Below, in pieces: positions 1 to 11,101 of a stretch of 64,000 nt of DNA (position 1 is the stretch's first letter; every line of letters begins with the position of its first letter). The translations under genes were made by a program, and so were the position numbers. Location: positions 1 through 64,000 of the forward strand of contig JAPEVF010000150.1 in assembly GCA_029747585.1 (NCBI GenBank), read 5' to 3'. Below the pieces are notes generated by a model. The model was given only the letters and a program-made list of their open reading frames with translations, was not told the origin of the DNA and did no database searches. This DNA comes from Pleurotus djamor. Lineage: Eukaryota; Basidiomycota; Agaricomycetes; Agaricales; Pleurotaceae.

Positions 1-1
1 A

Positions 2-253
2 CCCTCCTCTCATGTTAATGGTCAAGATGCCATGCACCCCAGGGGGAGAGGTCGCGGTCGCGGACGAGGGGCTCGCGGTGCGGGCCCTGTGACCCAGCCC
101 ATTCTCAACGGCAATAGTACCATGGCCATCGACAAACCTGAAGTTCCCCCTCCAGTCATACATGCGGCAAACGCGCCTGCAATGCAAAGCCGCGGCGTCC
201 CAGCCAATTTGCGAGGTCGTGGGCGCGGACGAGGACGTGTCCGTGCACATTGA
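2..253 (+). CDS. 3' end of an RG-repeat protein (partial)
   Basis: The reading frame is open from the window edge and ends in a TGA, so this is the C-terminal part of a gene that starts upstream. It encodes two arginine-glycine blocks, one near the start of the visible part and one just before the stop, separated by a Pro/Ala/Asn-rich linker. Alternating RG tails occur in RNA-binding and snRNP-type proteins and are usual targets of arginine methylation, but no folded domain is visible, so no family can be assigned. The sequence from 254 to 509 shows no coding signal and is probably its 3' UTR plus the next promoter. Confidence 0.5.
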   Translation, partial: PSSHVNGQDAMHPRGRGRGRGRGARGAGPVTQPILNGNSTMAIDKPEVPPPVIHAANAPAMQSRGVPANLRGRGRGRGRVRAH

Positions 254-509
254 CACAATCCCCGAGCTTTGACAATATCTCTTCTGGATATACTTGCATC
301 TGATCTGTTTTCTTGGATATTTTTGCTCTGGGCATCTCTCGTCACTACCATAGGGGATGTAAGTTAGAGAGTATCACGATCAATGTTGTACTTAGTATTA
401 ATGGTAGCCTACCTCAATGTTGTATGTACTTGCTGTGTATTTCCAAACCCTGACAGACGCAATCGATCCAACCCTCATCTTATCACTCTGCTTCTCTTCA
501 CAGTCTATC

Positions 510-2224
510 ATGGTAATTCACCAAATCTTACCGAATGAAGTTGCCACCTAACGCCATTGTTTCGTCAGACTTCTTCCTTCATCCCATACGAGTTGTCGTT
601 AAACGTTGACAATATCCAGGTCTCGCAATCGGAGTTGGCCTTGGCGGAACTGGAGCGACGCCGGGACGAATACAGTGCCATTGGCAAACTACCCAACGAA
701 CTCCTCGGCAAAGTCTTCCTGGAAGGAAGGCAAGAGTATTGGGACTCACTCACCCACCACGGGCGGCACAATAATACAGGATGGTTATGCGTTTCTGAAG
801 TCTGCACTCGATGGCGGGATGTTGCTCTAAATACTCCTCGTTTCTGGGGATTCGTAGAGCTGGCATGGGACCTCCAAAGGACGGCAAAGGTCCTCGAACG
901 ATCCGGCTCGTCACCTCTTTATGTCCGAGGCGAATACTTCACATCGACGGTTGATGAGCGTAGTACAGAATTCGTGGAAGTCTTGGAGGCTACCTTATCG
1001 CAAACGGCCAGGATCCGACACTTGGATTTATCCCTGCCTCCAAGCATGGTCGATAAACTGGTTGATTGGAAGTCAGCAACCATCCTAGAGGCCCTTCGCC
1101 TCAAATTTTTCGACTTCACTCCTTTGCACCGACTCGCAGAGAGTATGCCAGCCTTGCGGACACTTGTGCTCACCAACGTAATCCTGAGGGCCCCCTTGCC
1201 CAACCTCCCGTGCTTAGAGCGACTCTCCATCCTTCATACTACGGAGCGGAGTTCCATTGGTTCAACGTGGTTTGTCGAATCACTACAAAACACACCCGCC
1301 GTGACTGTGGTCGAAGTCACAATCAACAACCTGACCTCAGCGTCGGGGAAAAAACTACCTGCGCCCGTTCGCCTCCCCAATCTCTCCCATCTGACTTTCA
1401 AGGCAAACTTCATGGATGCACCTGTAATACTGAATTTGGTCGAGCATCCTGCCTCCACCATTCTCGCCTATACGTTCGAAGGTCTTACATCGGAAGCACT
1501 TCCACGCTTCCACAGCGTAGCCACTTATGTATCTCGATTCTCAAAGGAATGCGAGTCTCCTATCAATCAAGTATGCATCGATGTTGACGGTTATATGCAA
1601 CTTTCAATTTTCACCGATCAGTCCCACCATCAGCCTCACCTTTCTATATCGCTCCCCAAGCCTCAGTACCTTGCACGTTATGTCGACGAAGAAATGTCGT
1701 TCACCAAATCCATGGATGCTTTCTCAGCTGCCCCGTTATCTCACATTCGTGGACTTGTGCTTGCCGGGTTTTTCACGACCGATGAATATCCTGTCGACTT
1801 TTTGGAGCCGTTCAAGGCGGTTGAGGTGCTGAAGCTTTCGAACTGTAGAGAACCGCTAATTGATGATCCACAACCGAGCTCTCTGGAAAAATTGTTGATG
1901 CCAAGGTTAAAGACCATCATCATCAGCGACTACGACCATTGCCACAGTGACCACCAGTATTACGACTATGGACAAATGTTCCCAAAGTTATTTGAAGTCT
2001 TGGCATACAGACGCAGTCTCGGACTTCCTATCGAAAAGGTCTACGTGGAGAATTGTGGGTTTCCTCCGGGGACCATTGAAAAACTCGGGGAGTTGACCGA
2101 AGTCGTTTGGGACGGAGTGGAAATTCCAGTGTGCCCTGAAGACTGGGATGGCTCGAATACTTCTGATACCTCTACTTCCTCCGAGTCTACCAATTCATCT
2201 GACTGGGTTATTGACTCGGAATGA
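510..2224 (+). CDS. F-box/LRR protein, tandem copy 1
   Basis: Predicted substrate receptor of an SCF (Skp1-cullin-F-box) ubiquitin ligase. The F-box-like helix block starts with KLPNELLGKVF and continues through a CTRWRDVALNTPRFW segment about 50 residues later. Leucine-rich segments follow (for example LPNLPCLERLSI), and the protein ends in an acidic Ser/Thr-rich tail with a terminal SSDW motif. The long frame has no ATG before the F-box. The start proposed here is the ATG at 510-512, followed at once by a 56-nt intron (513-568) with a GTAATT donor, a CCTAAC branch site and a TCAG acceptor. That gives 552 residues. It is the first of three head-to-tail paralogs. The two-exon model is inferred from sequence; the family call is firm. 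Confidence 0.82.
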
Positions 2225-2690
2225 TCATGGCTACATTCTCTCTCTCTCATCCATGAATCTATGTACCTTACTATACGATACATCCCTCAGTGGGACTTGG
2301 CGAGTAAGAGTAGCCGCATATCCTTTGGTCGCTTTCAAGGCTCTCCATGAACTACAATCCTCCTTTCGCTCCTGATGCAGAGAGTAATTTCAGTGATTCA
2401 AGGCAATGGCTTGTCCGTACGTTCCAAGCATAATTCCTAAAAATGGCGTTCTCGGTCAGAAGGTCAGGTCGCTTTCCAAGGTCATTGGCCTTGACCTGTG
2501 GTGGCTTTGTAACCTTGACTTTGCACTCAGGTCGGTGAATACCCAGAATCCTACGTAATGACTTCAGTCCTCTAGCGGACGCGTCCACCTTGCGCCCCAG
2601 TGGGTGATCGTGTACCAGGGGTAGCTCCTGTTGCTCGGAGCAACCACGGTGGCTTTGTAGGAAGCCTTCAAACTCTTGAACGCATCCACC

Positions 2691-4500
2691 ATGGTTGGCC
2701 ACGCAGTCAATCCATATGATCATGTCTCTTACATCGCGTCTACAGGATGCTGAGCTCCCACCAAACGTTCCAAGCAATGAAAGATCATCCTGTGAAAATG
2801 CTATCCAGAATTTTCGCCCGGCTCCTTCCTTTATCCCAAAATCGACATTAGGCGGTGGAACAGTCGATAATCTCGACAGGGAGATCAAAGGATGCTCAGA
2901 TACTCTCAGTCTCATGAAATCCCAAGTCACGCAGCTGGAGGCGACCTTGCTGGAACTGAAGCGGCGACGGAACAAACACAGTGCTATCCACAAGTTACCC
3001 AACGAGCTCCTGGGCAATATATTTGTAGAAGGAAAGCACGAGTACTGGGACTCGCTCACTTTCCATCGGCACGATAACAACACAGCATGGCTATCTGTTA
3101 TCGAAGTTTGTACTCGATGGAGGGACGTTGCGCTCAATACCCCTCGTTTTTGGGGATTCATCGAGCTTACTTGGAATCTCGAAAGGACATGGGATCTTCT
3201 CCACCGATCTGGTTCTTCACCGCTTTACATTCGTGGAGAATATCTTTCCATGATCGTCGGTGATCGTAGCACTGAGTTCATGGGAGTCTTGGAAGCTACC
3301 TTGTCGCAGATATCCAGGATCCGACACTTGGATCTCTCCCTTCCCCCAAGCTTTGTCGATCAACTGGTCGATTTGAGGTCAGCAACCATGTTGGAGAACC
3401 TTTGCCTCAAGTTCACGGAATTCACTCCTTTGCATCGGCTTCCGCAGGGTATGCCAGCATTGCGCAGGTTGATGCTCGCGAACGTAACGTTGACGGCCCC
3501 ATTGCCCAACTTGCCTCGCTTGGAGCGAGTCTCTATCCTGAACACTAGCACACGGGCTTCTGTAGGATTAACTTGGCTGACTGAATCATTACGAAATGCT
3601 CCCGCTGTGGTCGTGGTCGATGTCGACAGCGCTACCTTGACCTTGGAATCGGGGAAAGCACTCCCTTCACCCGTTCCCCTCCTCCGCCTCTCCCGTCTTG
3701 CCTTCACGACTCATTTTGCCAATGCTCATATGATCCTGGACCTGATTGATCATCCGTCCTCAACGATTGTCGACTACAATTTCGAACACTTTGAAACGGA
3801 GGCACTGGCGGCCTTTCCCAAGATCTCCGCTTATTTCTCCCGATTCTCGGATGGATGCCCGTCTCCTATCAACCAAGTATGCATCAATGTCGACACCTAT
3901 TTCCAACTTTCAGTGTTCACCGAATATTCCCATGACCGCCCTCACCTTTCTATCTCACTCCCAAAACCTTCTTACTCTTACGAGGAAGAGACGTTTGAAA
4001 AGTGCCTAGATGCTCTTTCTGCACTCCCGCTATGGAAGATTCCCGGTTTATGTTTAATGGGATTTTCCGAGGCCAGGGATTATCCCTCCAACATGTTGGA
4101 GCCATTCAAGGCGGTCGAAGTGCTGAAGCTCTCGAATTGCAGAGCACCAATGATTCGAAATTCTGGAACGATGCCGCTGCTGAGAACCATCATCGTCAGC
4201 GAGTATGAGTATCGCCAGATCGATGGTCAATATGGAATGTTTGAAGAGGTATACGATCTCTTGACATCTAGGCGACGTCTCGGGACACCTATTGAGAAGG
4301 TCTACATCGAGAACTGTGGGCTTCCTCCGGGCGCTATCGAAAGACTGGAGCGCATTGCCGAAGTCGCTTGGGATGGAGTCGAAGTGCCAATGTGCTTGCT
4401 GTCTGATGGCGGCTGGCCTGGGATGGACTCTGATACTTCCGACTCCGATTCCTCTGAGTCTACCACTTCTTCTGATTGGATCGCCGAATTCGATTCTTGA
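2691..4500 (+). CDS. F-box/LRR protein, tandem copy 2
   Basis: Close paralog of the preceding gene, sharing the KLPNELLGN F-box start, CTRWRDVALNTPRFW and the LRR-like repeats. It is longer at the N-terminus, with a helical, possibly coiled-coil stretch before the F-box (SQVTQLEATLLELKRRR). The preferred start is the ATG at 2691 followed by a 52-nt intron (2694-2745) ending TCTACAG, giving 585 residues. An alternative unspliced start lies inside that intron (ATG near 2716). The intron model is preferred because copy 3 has a 52-nt intron at the same place, with similar flanking sequence around CACCATGGTTGG. The C-terminus is an acidic Ser tail containing SSDW. The likely role is substrate recognition in an SCF ligase; the target is unknown. 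Confidence 0.82.
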
Positions 4501-4810
4501 TAAACAAGGTGGTTGTGTGCTCAGCTATATACTCTATATCAAGATAAGTATACAATCGTTCTTGTACAATATCTAGAGACTCCATGGCTCCAAGGTCTGA
4601 GTTCTTTTCCATGGACCCTTCATCCTCTTTTTTCATCCTGGGCTTATACCCTGTTTTATCTCCTCGCTTTCGTAGTGTCGAGGATCAAAGTCGACCTGCC
4701 AGGACTTGTTTCGTCAGCGTGTGCTCGCTACATCAGGGGTGGCTCCTGTTGGACTGTCCCGGTGGCAATTGTTGACTTTTGAACTTTTGAACCCTTGATC
4801 AGCATTCACC

Positions 4811-6561
4811 ATGGTTGGGTACACTCTGAGTCACTGTCCTCACGTTTCTGACGCTGTGTATATAGGTCAATACACCCCAAACCGCTTTGGACAACGAAAT
4901 AGCGACCTGTGATGACAATATACAAGACCTCTCGACAAGGGCGGCCGAGTTGATGTCAACCGGACGCGACTTGTGGCACCAGCGGAATACCCATAGCCCC
5001 ATATCCGAGCTTCCCAACGAACTCCTGGGGGCGATTTTCGCTGAAGCAAGGGAAAGCTATTGGGAATCAATGAATCATGATGGCCCCGACTATCGTGATA
5101 TTTGGCTCTACACCTTGTGTGGAGTATGTTCTCGATGGCGGATGGTCGCGCGCAGTACCCCTCACTATTGGAGATTTATCACCCTTTCCTTGAACACAGA
5201 GAGAGTCTTCGAGGCGCTTCAGCGCTCTGGATCATCGCCTCTATGCATACAAGGCCATATCACTGGGTATGAACTCAGGATTCCAGAGTTTAAAGTAGCC
5301 TTTGAATGGCTCACATCGCGTTTGGAGAGGGTACAGAGCTGGAACTTAGTGCTTCCTTGCGATGGCCAACTCGATCACGCCTTTAACTCTTCTGCACCAC
5401 TATTGGAAACACTCTGTCTCAGATTCCCAGAGGCCGTCAAGAGCGTAGACATACCTCCTACAATGAGCACCCTCCGTACACTCAAGCTCTTCAACTTGAT
5501 CCCNGAAAGTCAAACTGCCATACCTACCGTGCCTCCGACAACTCTCCGTTACCGTCATGCAGTCACTCGAGCTGATAGAGATAGAGTCAGCTTGGGTGAT
5601 CAACTCATTGCACAACACGCCGATGGTTGAACACGTTATCCTCGATTTCTTTCTTTTTAAAGCTAATGTTGGCGACATCACAGCAGTGACACCGACTTCC
5701 CTTCCGCATCTTTCCTCTTTCTCCCTCTGGTGCTATTTCCCTTCATTTCCCATAAACTTTTTCGATTTTATCAATTTCCCCGAATCCGCAATAATCAAGT
5801 TCATCTGTAATGGAGGCGAGCCTTCAGCCACTGATTTGGCCGGTCTGCGAGACTTTTTGGTCCGATTTTCTACTCAGAGGGACACCTCTATCACTCAAGT
5901 TTCCATCTCTGGGGATGATGAACTCGAGCTCGCTGTGCTTACTGATCAATCTGCACCGGAACCCCACATAACCATTTCGCTACCTACAGCCCTACCCGAA
6001 AACAACGTCGAGGATTACATGAACGTCTACGCCGCACTGCCTCTGTCGACAGTTCCTAGCCTTGTTCTTGATAGCCTATCCTGTTGTTTCCCCCCGGGCT
6101 ACAACTTCCTCCAGCCATTCCACGCAGTTGAAGTCGTGAAGATATCCCGTTGCACTCAGCACATGTTCGACAATCTCAAACCCATAGCAGGGGTTATCCC
6201 TCTTCCAAATCTACGGATGATCATCATGTCGGAATGCGATGCTCGCGACGATATATTCTTGGAATTGGTCAAATTTCTGGAGAACCGGCTTCCACACAGT
6301 GAAGCTGATGGGCTAGAGAAGATTTGCATTGAGGGATGTGACATCGCGGACGAACAGGTTATCGAGCGTCTCCAAGCATTTTGTGAGGTGGAATGGGATG
6401 GCTTGACTTCGGCGACGGACGTTTGGGAACCATCTTCGAGCGACGAAAGTGAAGGTTCTGACTGGTCGGATTCCTCTGAGGGCTCTCTCGCCAGTGGTGA
6501 TGCTTACACGCGATCCAAGAGAGAATACAATATCTCCGATGTCAACCTAGAGCCACATTGA
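4811..6561 (+). CDS. F-box/LRR protein, tandem copy 3 (one N breaks the frame)
   Basis: Third tandem paralog, more diverged: ELPNELLGAIF, then CSRWRMVARSTPHYW, LRR-like segments and an acidic Ser-rich tail with GSDW. The start is the ATG at 4811, followed by a 52-nt intron (4814-4865) with a CTGAC branch site and a TATAG acceptor. As printed, the frame breaks at the N at 5504. Dropping that one base joins the N-terminal frame to the downstream frame and recovers a segment (LPYLPCLRQLSV) that aligns with LPNLPCLERLSI of copy 1. I therefore read the N as an assembly placeholder and not as a mutation. The corrected length is 565 residues. Between copies 2 and 3 the 5' flanks are recognisably homologous, which supports tandem duplication. 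Confidence 0.78.
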
Positions 6562-6854
6562 CTCTGACTTTCCGTTTTGTAAGTAGGTTAGCTCGGTCAA
6601 CTTATGGCCCAAGGGGATTGCCCCCTGCCTCGTTGGGAGGGGGGGGGGCGTGGGGTAGATATTCGAGGAGACAGTCCACATGGGGAGCAAATAAATAGTA
6701 CCAGTCTTATAACCTACCTCTTATCCTACATATACACCGGAATTTATGCCCGTGCATCGCGCAAGGAAACACGTCGCTACAGGGTACTCAGTAAAAAAGA
6801 ATGGATGAAGCATCCCACAGCATGAGCACCAGAACTGAGTACACCGTCCCACAG

Positions 6855-8060
6855 CACTAGTAGCTACAGGATGTGATTATCAGAGTAGCTAGCCTCTTTA
6901 CGAACTCGAGGATTCCCGGAGTAGCTACTCTGCCCTGTACAGAAGGCCAGGTACGATGTATTGTTGTTGACGTCAAGCTGGCAGAGTAGCTATCCAGCAG
7001 CTATGGTGGGAATCTCGAAATTGATGATGTACGACGTAGCTACTGGCCCTCTCAAGGCAGGGTAACTACTCCGACTTTCCTCTCGTCCGTGAAATTCCAG
7101 CGTAGCTACTCGTCCTCTCAAGGCAGGGTAGCTACTCCGGGTCTTATGTCAGCGGTGGAAGTCCAGCGTAGCTATCTTCACGGGTGGTCCCTACGCCGCT
7201 GGTAAAAAAAAAAAGGTGAGTAGCTGGCACGATGAATTTCGCATTTTGAAATGCCAGCGTAGCTACTCCCCATCTAAAGGCTGGATAGCTACGTCGACTT
7301 TCTTCCCGCCGCTANANTTCCNNNGTAGCTACTCNTCCNCTCAAGGCAGGGTAGCTACTCCGACTTTCCTCTCGTCGGTCAAATTCCAGCATAGCTATCT
7401 TCTCAGCTGGTCCCTACGCCGCTGGTACAAAAAAAGGTGAGTAGCTGGCACGATAAATTCCCTCTTTTGAAATGCCAGCGTAGCTACTCGTCCTCTCAGG
7501 GCAGAGTAGCTATTTCGAACTTATTCTCGCCACTAGAATTCCAGCGTAGCTACTCATCCTCTCAAGCTAGAGCAACTACTTCGACTTTCTTCTCGCCGCT
7601 AAAATTCCTACGTAGTACTCTCCCTCTCAAGGTATTTCGAACTTATTCTCGCCACTAGATGAAAGGCAGAATAGCTATGTCGACTTTCTTCCCGCCGCTA
7701 AATTTCCTTTGAGTGGGAGAGTAGCTACGTCGACTCTCTTCTCACCCCGAAAATTCCAGCATAGCTATCTTCTCACTGGGTGGTCCCTACGCCGTTGGTA
7801 CAATAAAAAGGTGAGTAGCTGGTACAATGAATTCCGTCTACGAAATTCCAGCCTAGCTACTCGTCCTCTCATGGCAGAGTAGCTATTTTGAACTTATTCT
7901 GGTCGCTAGAATTCCAGCGTAGCTACTGGCCCTCTCAAGGCAGGGTAGCTACTCCGACTTTCTTCGCCCCGCCCAAATTCCAGCGTAGCTACTCTCCCTC
8001 TCAAGGCAGGGTAGCTACTTCGACTTTCCTCTCGCCGGTGAAACTCCAGTGTAGCCAAGG
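6855..8060. repeat. Higher-order tandem repeat array with palindromic GTAGCTAC core
   Basis: About 1.2 kb of degenerate tandem repeats. The basic unit is about 66 bp. It opens with GTAGCTACTC, has a second GTAGCTACTCCGACTTTC box about 25 bp in, and ends with a motif close to AAATTCCAGC. At least 15 exact GTAGCTAC octamers and about 30 sites including variants are present; the octamer is its own reverse complement. A second module, a segment with GGTCCCTACGCCG, an A-rich run and GGTGAGTAGCTGG, recurs near 7170-7220, 7395-7445 and 7765-7820, giving a higher-order structure. Short N gaps fall inside it, as expected for repeats that assemble poorly. Small open frames here are by-products of the repeat. 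Confidence 0.9.
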
Positions 8061-8149
8061 AGCACTTGGGCACTGACTTCTTCAGAGTTAGAGTTCGGAG
8101 CAAAGGCTAATATTAAATCAAATAGTGTACCTGATGGGACAAGTACATA

Positions 8150-9180
8150 TCATTTGGGTAGGCGTAAATATTCGACGACTGCTGGGATTCCAGCAGCACT
8201 CCAACGTTTGGCTAGCTTCCCTGCTGCATCCACCAGAAGATCAGCCCGACGAAGGGCATATGATGCTGCACCCTTGCTGAACTCTTGGCTACGCTTCGAT
8301 ATGCCTTCCCAGCGCAATGACTCCGTACGATGCCATTCGAGTACCCACGTCATCTCCTTTTGGAGGAGTGCCTTCTCTTCTTCCCAGCGAGTCCTTCTGG
8401 CCTTCGCATTCAAGTAGGCCACACGGTAATCTGTTTGAAATGGTGAGGAAAGATGCTACATGTTGGACGCCCGAATTGGAACACCTTACACTCCTTCAAG
8501 TATGGACTCTCATTTGTATCCTTTGATACCTGATGCCCATCTCCTTGTCTCCAAAACCAGGGGAGGACAAATGAAGACTGGCCGACACGATTCGGATGTT
8601 CTGCATCACCCTTGACGAAGAAGTCTGTCGAACGATTGATGGGTTTCCACCTCTTGGATCGGTCTATATCAAGCCTTGCGATCGCCAGCACTGCATGATC
8701 AAAGACATCGACGCAAAGGTTTGCTTTTTCGTCGAGCGATCGAATCCCGCTCCAAGCACGAGTGGACTTCTTCTGGCTCTTGTCCCTTCTGAGTTCTTTT
8801 CGGAAACGGAGGGACTTTTCAGCCAGGACGACCCGCAAGTCAAAAAGTGCGTCTTCGATTTGAGCCTCTCTCATCTCCAGTTCCTTCTGAGCTAGCTGCG
8901 ATAAGCCCCTGCTGCTAGACGATGAATGGACGAGGGACGAGGGTAACGGGAGGACCATATCCTCCGCAATGGGACCTTCGTTTGGGCTAGTGTTAGCCTC
9001 GTCGTCGTCGTCGTCAGCGTCGGCACCATCGGGTTCACCAACATTGATCTCTCCCAATTGCTTGTACAAGTTTTTNGATTTGCCGCTGAATGCGACGACG
9101 CTTGTCAGTCAGATCAATTTCTTTCTTGGTAGTTACGATTCCACTGTCCGACTTGATCTGACGTTTAAGTGATAATCTGT
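8150..9180 (-). pseudogene. KDZ (Kyakuja-Dileera-Zisupton) transposase, 5'-truncated remnant
   Basis: The translated product matches, from memory of the family, the C-terminal region of fungal KDZ transposases: a helical segment starting LEMREAQIEDALFDLR, KSQKKSTRAW, a PWFW motif, then YYRVAYLNAKARRTRWEEE and a helical end. A 59-nt intron at 8431-8489 (donor GTAAGG, acceptor AACAG) joins the last two blocks and restores YYRVAYLN exactly, so splicing still works on paper. The N at 9076 must be dropped to keep the frame through RIQRQI-KNLYKQLGEI. No catalytic DDE core lies upstream. Instead the sequence runs into a PTEN-type gene across a three-N gap (9181-9183). I infer a 5'-truncated element, possibly transcribed as the 3' part of the phosphatase gene. 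Confidence 0.7.
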
Positions 9181-9183
9181 NNN

Positions 9184-11101
9184 AGTCGATTTCCTTTCGC
9201 GATAAAAGGAGCTTCTGAGTATCCCTCTGCGACCCAGGCGGTGGCATGTGGAAAGCGGGGATGAACCAGAACCAACCCATGAAAACCTTGAACCGATGTG
9301 AGTCAGAGGTCAATGATCATTTCAGGATAGCTTACCTGACCCATGTACAGCTTGATGCGCACCTCCCTCGATGAATCTACGATGACACCCTTTTCGTTGG
9401 ATTTCTTGATGTTTTGGGTAAGATCGTACATTGAATTAGACTCTGATTTTGGTATATTGGAGTCGGCAAGAGGAGCTACATCGCCTGGTTGGAGTTCATC
9501 CCGGAACTCCTTCCACGTCGCTTCTTCCAACGGGCGTAGTGTGTATTCAAGAATCTGACAGAAACAAACTTCGTCGGTGGATAGTACGTTGAGTGAATAA
9601 CTCACCTTCTCGTCACTCCCATTCGTTTCGACTCCGTCTGAGGTGGCGCCCATCCGTGCAAAACTCCTGACCATTTTGGACTTGTCCCATTTGCCATCTT
9701 CAAATAACTTGTTCAACTCTTTACCATCTATCTCCTCTGAGCCTTTCCGTCTCTGGCCCATGTGCCCATTCTCATCACGAGTATGCAACTCCCATTCCTC
9801 AAGAAGATCCACAAATTCGTCATCATACCTTGCGAGTGAAGCCCAGATTTGACTGCCCCTTTTTCCAGTCGACAGCTTTGATATATTTGCGTTTTTNGCT
9901 TGAGGAGTACTCCATTACCATGTTCGCGGCACGTACGAGACCGAGTTTGACCGTCGAAGCCTCTCGCATTCGGAGACGAATTTCGGTTAGACTGACTTTC
10001 GGTGATGAAGGTTTAGGTGAAATTGTCGGCCATATCTGAGCTGGCGCATCATGAGCGAGGATCAGAGCCCAATAGTATAGCCATCGACGCTGACTGGGAA
10101 TGCTGACTCCGTGCTTGATATTGCCGGGGGACGATGCGGGTTTCATCCGGCGAGAAGTATGAAGGTCAAGTACGCCGTTCAATGAATCTTTATAGCTCTT
10201 TTTCGTCGGCAAAGGAAGCTCACTACTCAGCATTCGCTTTGGGGTATCGAGGTACTTCAAGTCGTGATCTTTGAGAATTCTGGGAGGAGTATCATCTTCA
10301 TTCGCTACTCGCTGTATTTCAGCATCCCCTTCGTCCTCAGGGACGGTGTCCATCAAACGCTCTGTCCGTAGCTTGGCCCATTGCTTAGTTGAGTAGCTTC
10401 GCTCAAGTTTGGGTGGAGTTGGCTCGTCATCACGAGCTAACAGGTAGGTACAGGCCATGGTTCCTGACCTACCCTTTCCCGCTAATAAAGTGTTCGCCTG
10501 TCTGTGAGCGAAGGCTTCGCTAGAAGGATTCATTAAAGGACTCACCTTTGCAATGGAGGACTGCCACTCTTTCGGAAGATCCACTCAGCCAGGAATGCAT
10601 CTCTCGAGCAACAAGGGGCATGATAGCCAGCGGCGGGGCACTTCGCAAAAAATTAATGCTAAAACACCTCCAGCGTGGAATAAACTCTCACTGATGATCG
10701 GGAAATGGGTAACGGCTTACTCTCCCTCCAAATACATCGGCTGGATAGGAATTCTCTCGAATGGGGCAGAAGTTGAAGACCTAAGACGTTCGTCAGCCTG
10801 ATGCTCCTGCATCACAATGAACGTTGGAGCAGGACCCAAAAATTCTTTCCGTGTCGATGCTCTAAAAATTTGATGGCATCTTCCCTTCTATTTCGATAAA
10901 AGCCTTCTACGCCTGCTGCTGGATAGCCCATAATGACGACTTGGTCTGTGACATAGACCAAGTCTACGGGCCATCGGCAACACGAATCTCGTGAGTATGA
11001 GTGTCTACGCGGTCTTTGTGCTTACCGAGTTCGAGGTTTAGTTCGCCATCTTTGAAGCGAGCTTTATTTCCTGACACAATTTTTCTGATATAGTCTGTCA
11101 T
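9184..11101 (-). CDS. PTEN/TEP1-type phosphoinositide 3-phosphatase (C-terminus disrupted)
   Basis: Predicted PtdIns(3,4,5)P3 3-phosphatase opposing PI3-kinase signalling at membranes. The start MTDYIRKIVSGNK matches the PTEN N-terminus. Next come MGYPAAGVEGFYRN, RVSRYPFPDHHAPPL and the catalytic P-loop HCKAGKGRSG (Cys nucleophile, Arg). An intron interrupts the P-loop inside the Ala codon right after HCK. A C2-like half follows (SQRRWLYYWAL, VSLTEIRLRMRE, EVRIKLYMGQ, MGWFWFIPAFHMP). Exon 1 is 11026-11101. One intron, between W and V of NFWVFNF, has a weak GTCCTG donor. The N at 9898 is a spurious insertion; dropping it joins SSSK to SQIWASLARYDDEF. The frame reaches LSRKEID, the expected start of the last C2 strand, and then meets NNN and KDZ transposase sequence, so the normal end is missing. 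Confidence 0.82.

Noticed and set aside
22..351. Minus-strand frame rich in RPRPRP
   Set aside because: It is the reverse complement of the RG-repeat coding sequence on the plus strand.
2352..3161. A 269-codon minus-strand open frame
   Set aside because: Antisense to the start and F-box region of tandem copy 2, with no recognisable motif; explained by codon bias of the sense gene.
6855..8060. CRISPR-like appearance of regularly spaced repeats
   Set aside because: Spacers are themselves repeated, units are degenerate, there are no cas genes, and the genome is eukaryotic.
8410..9069. Reading the KDZ region as a PTEN C-terminal domain
   Set aside because: The sequence (KSQKKSTRAW, PWFW, AKARRTRWEEE) fits KDZ transposase ends and not a C2 domain.
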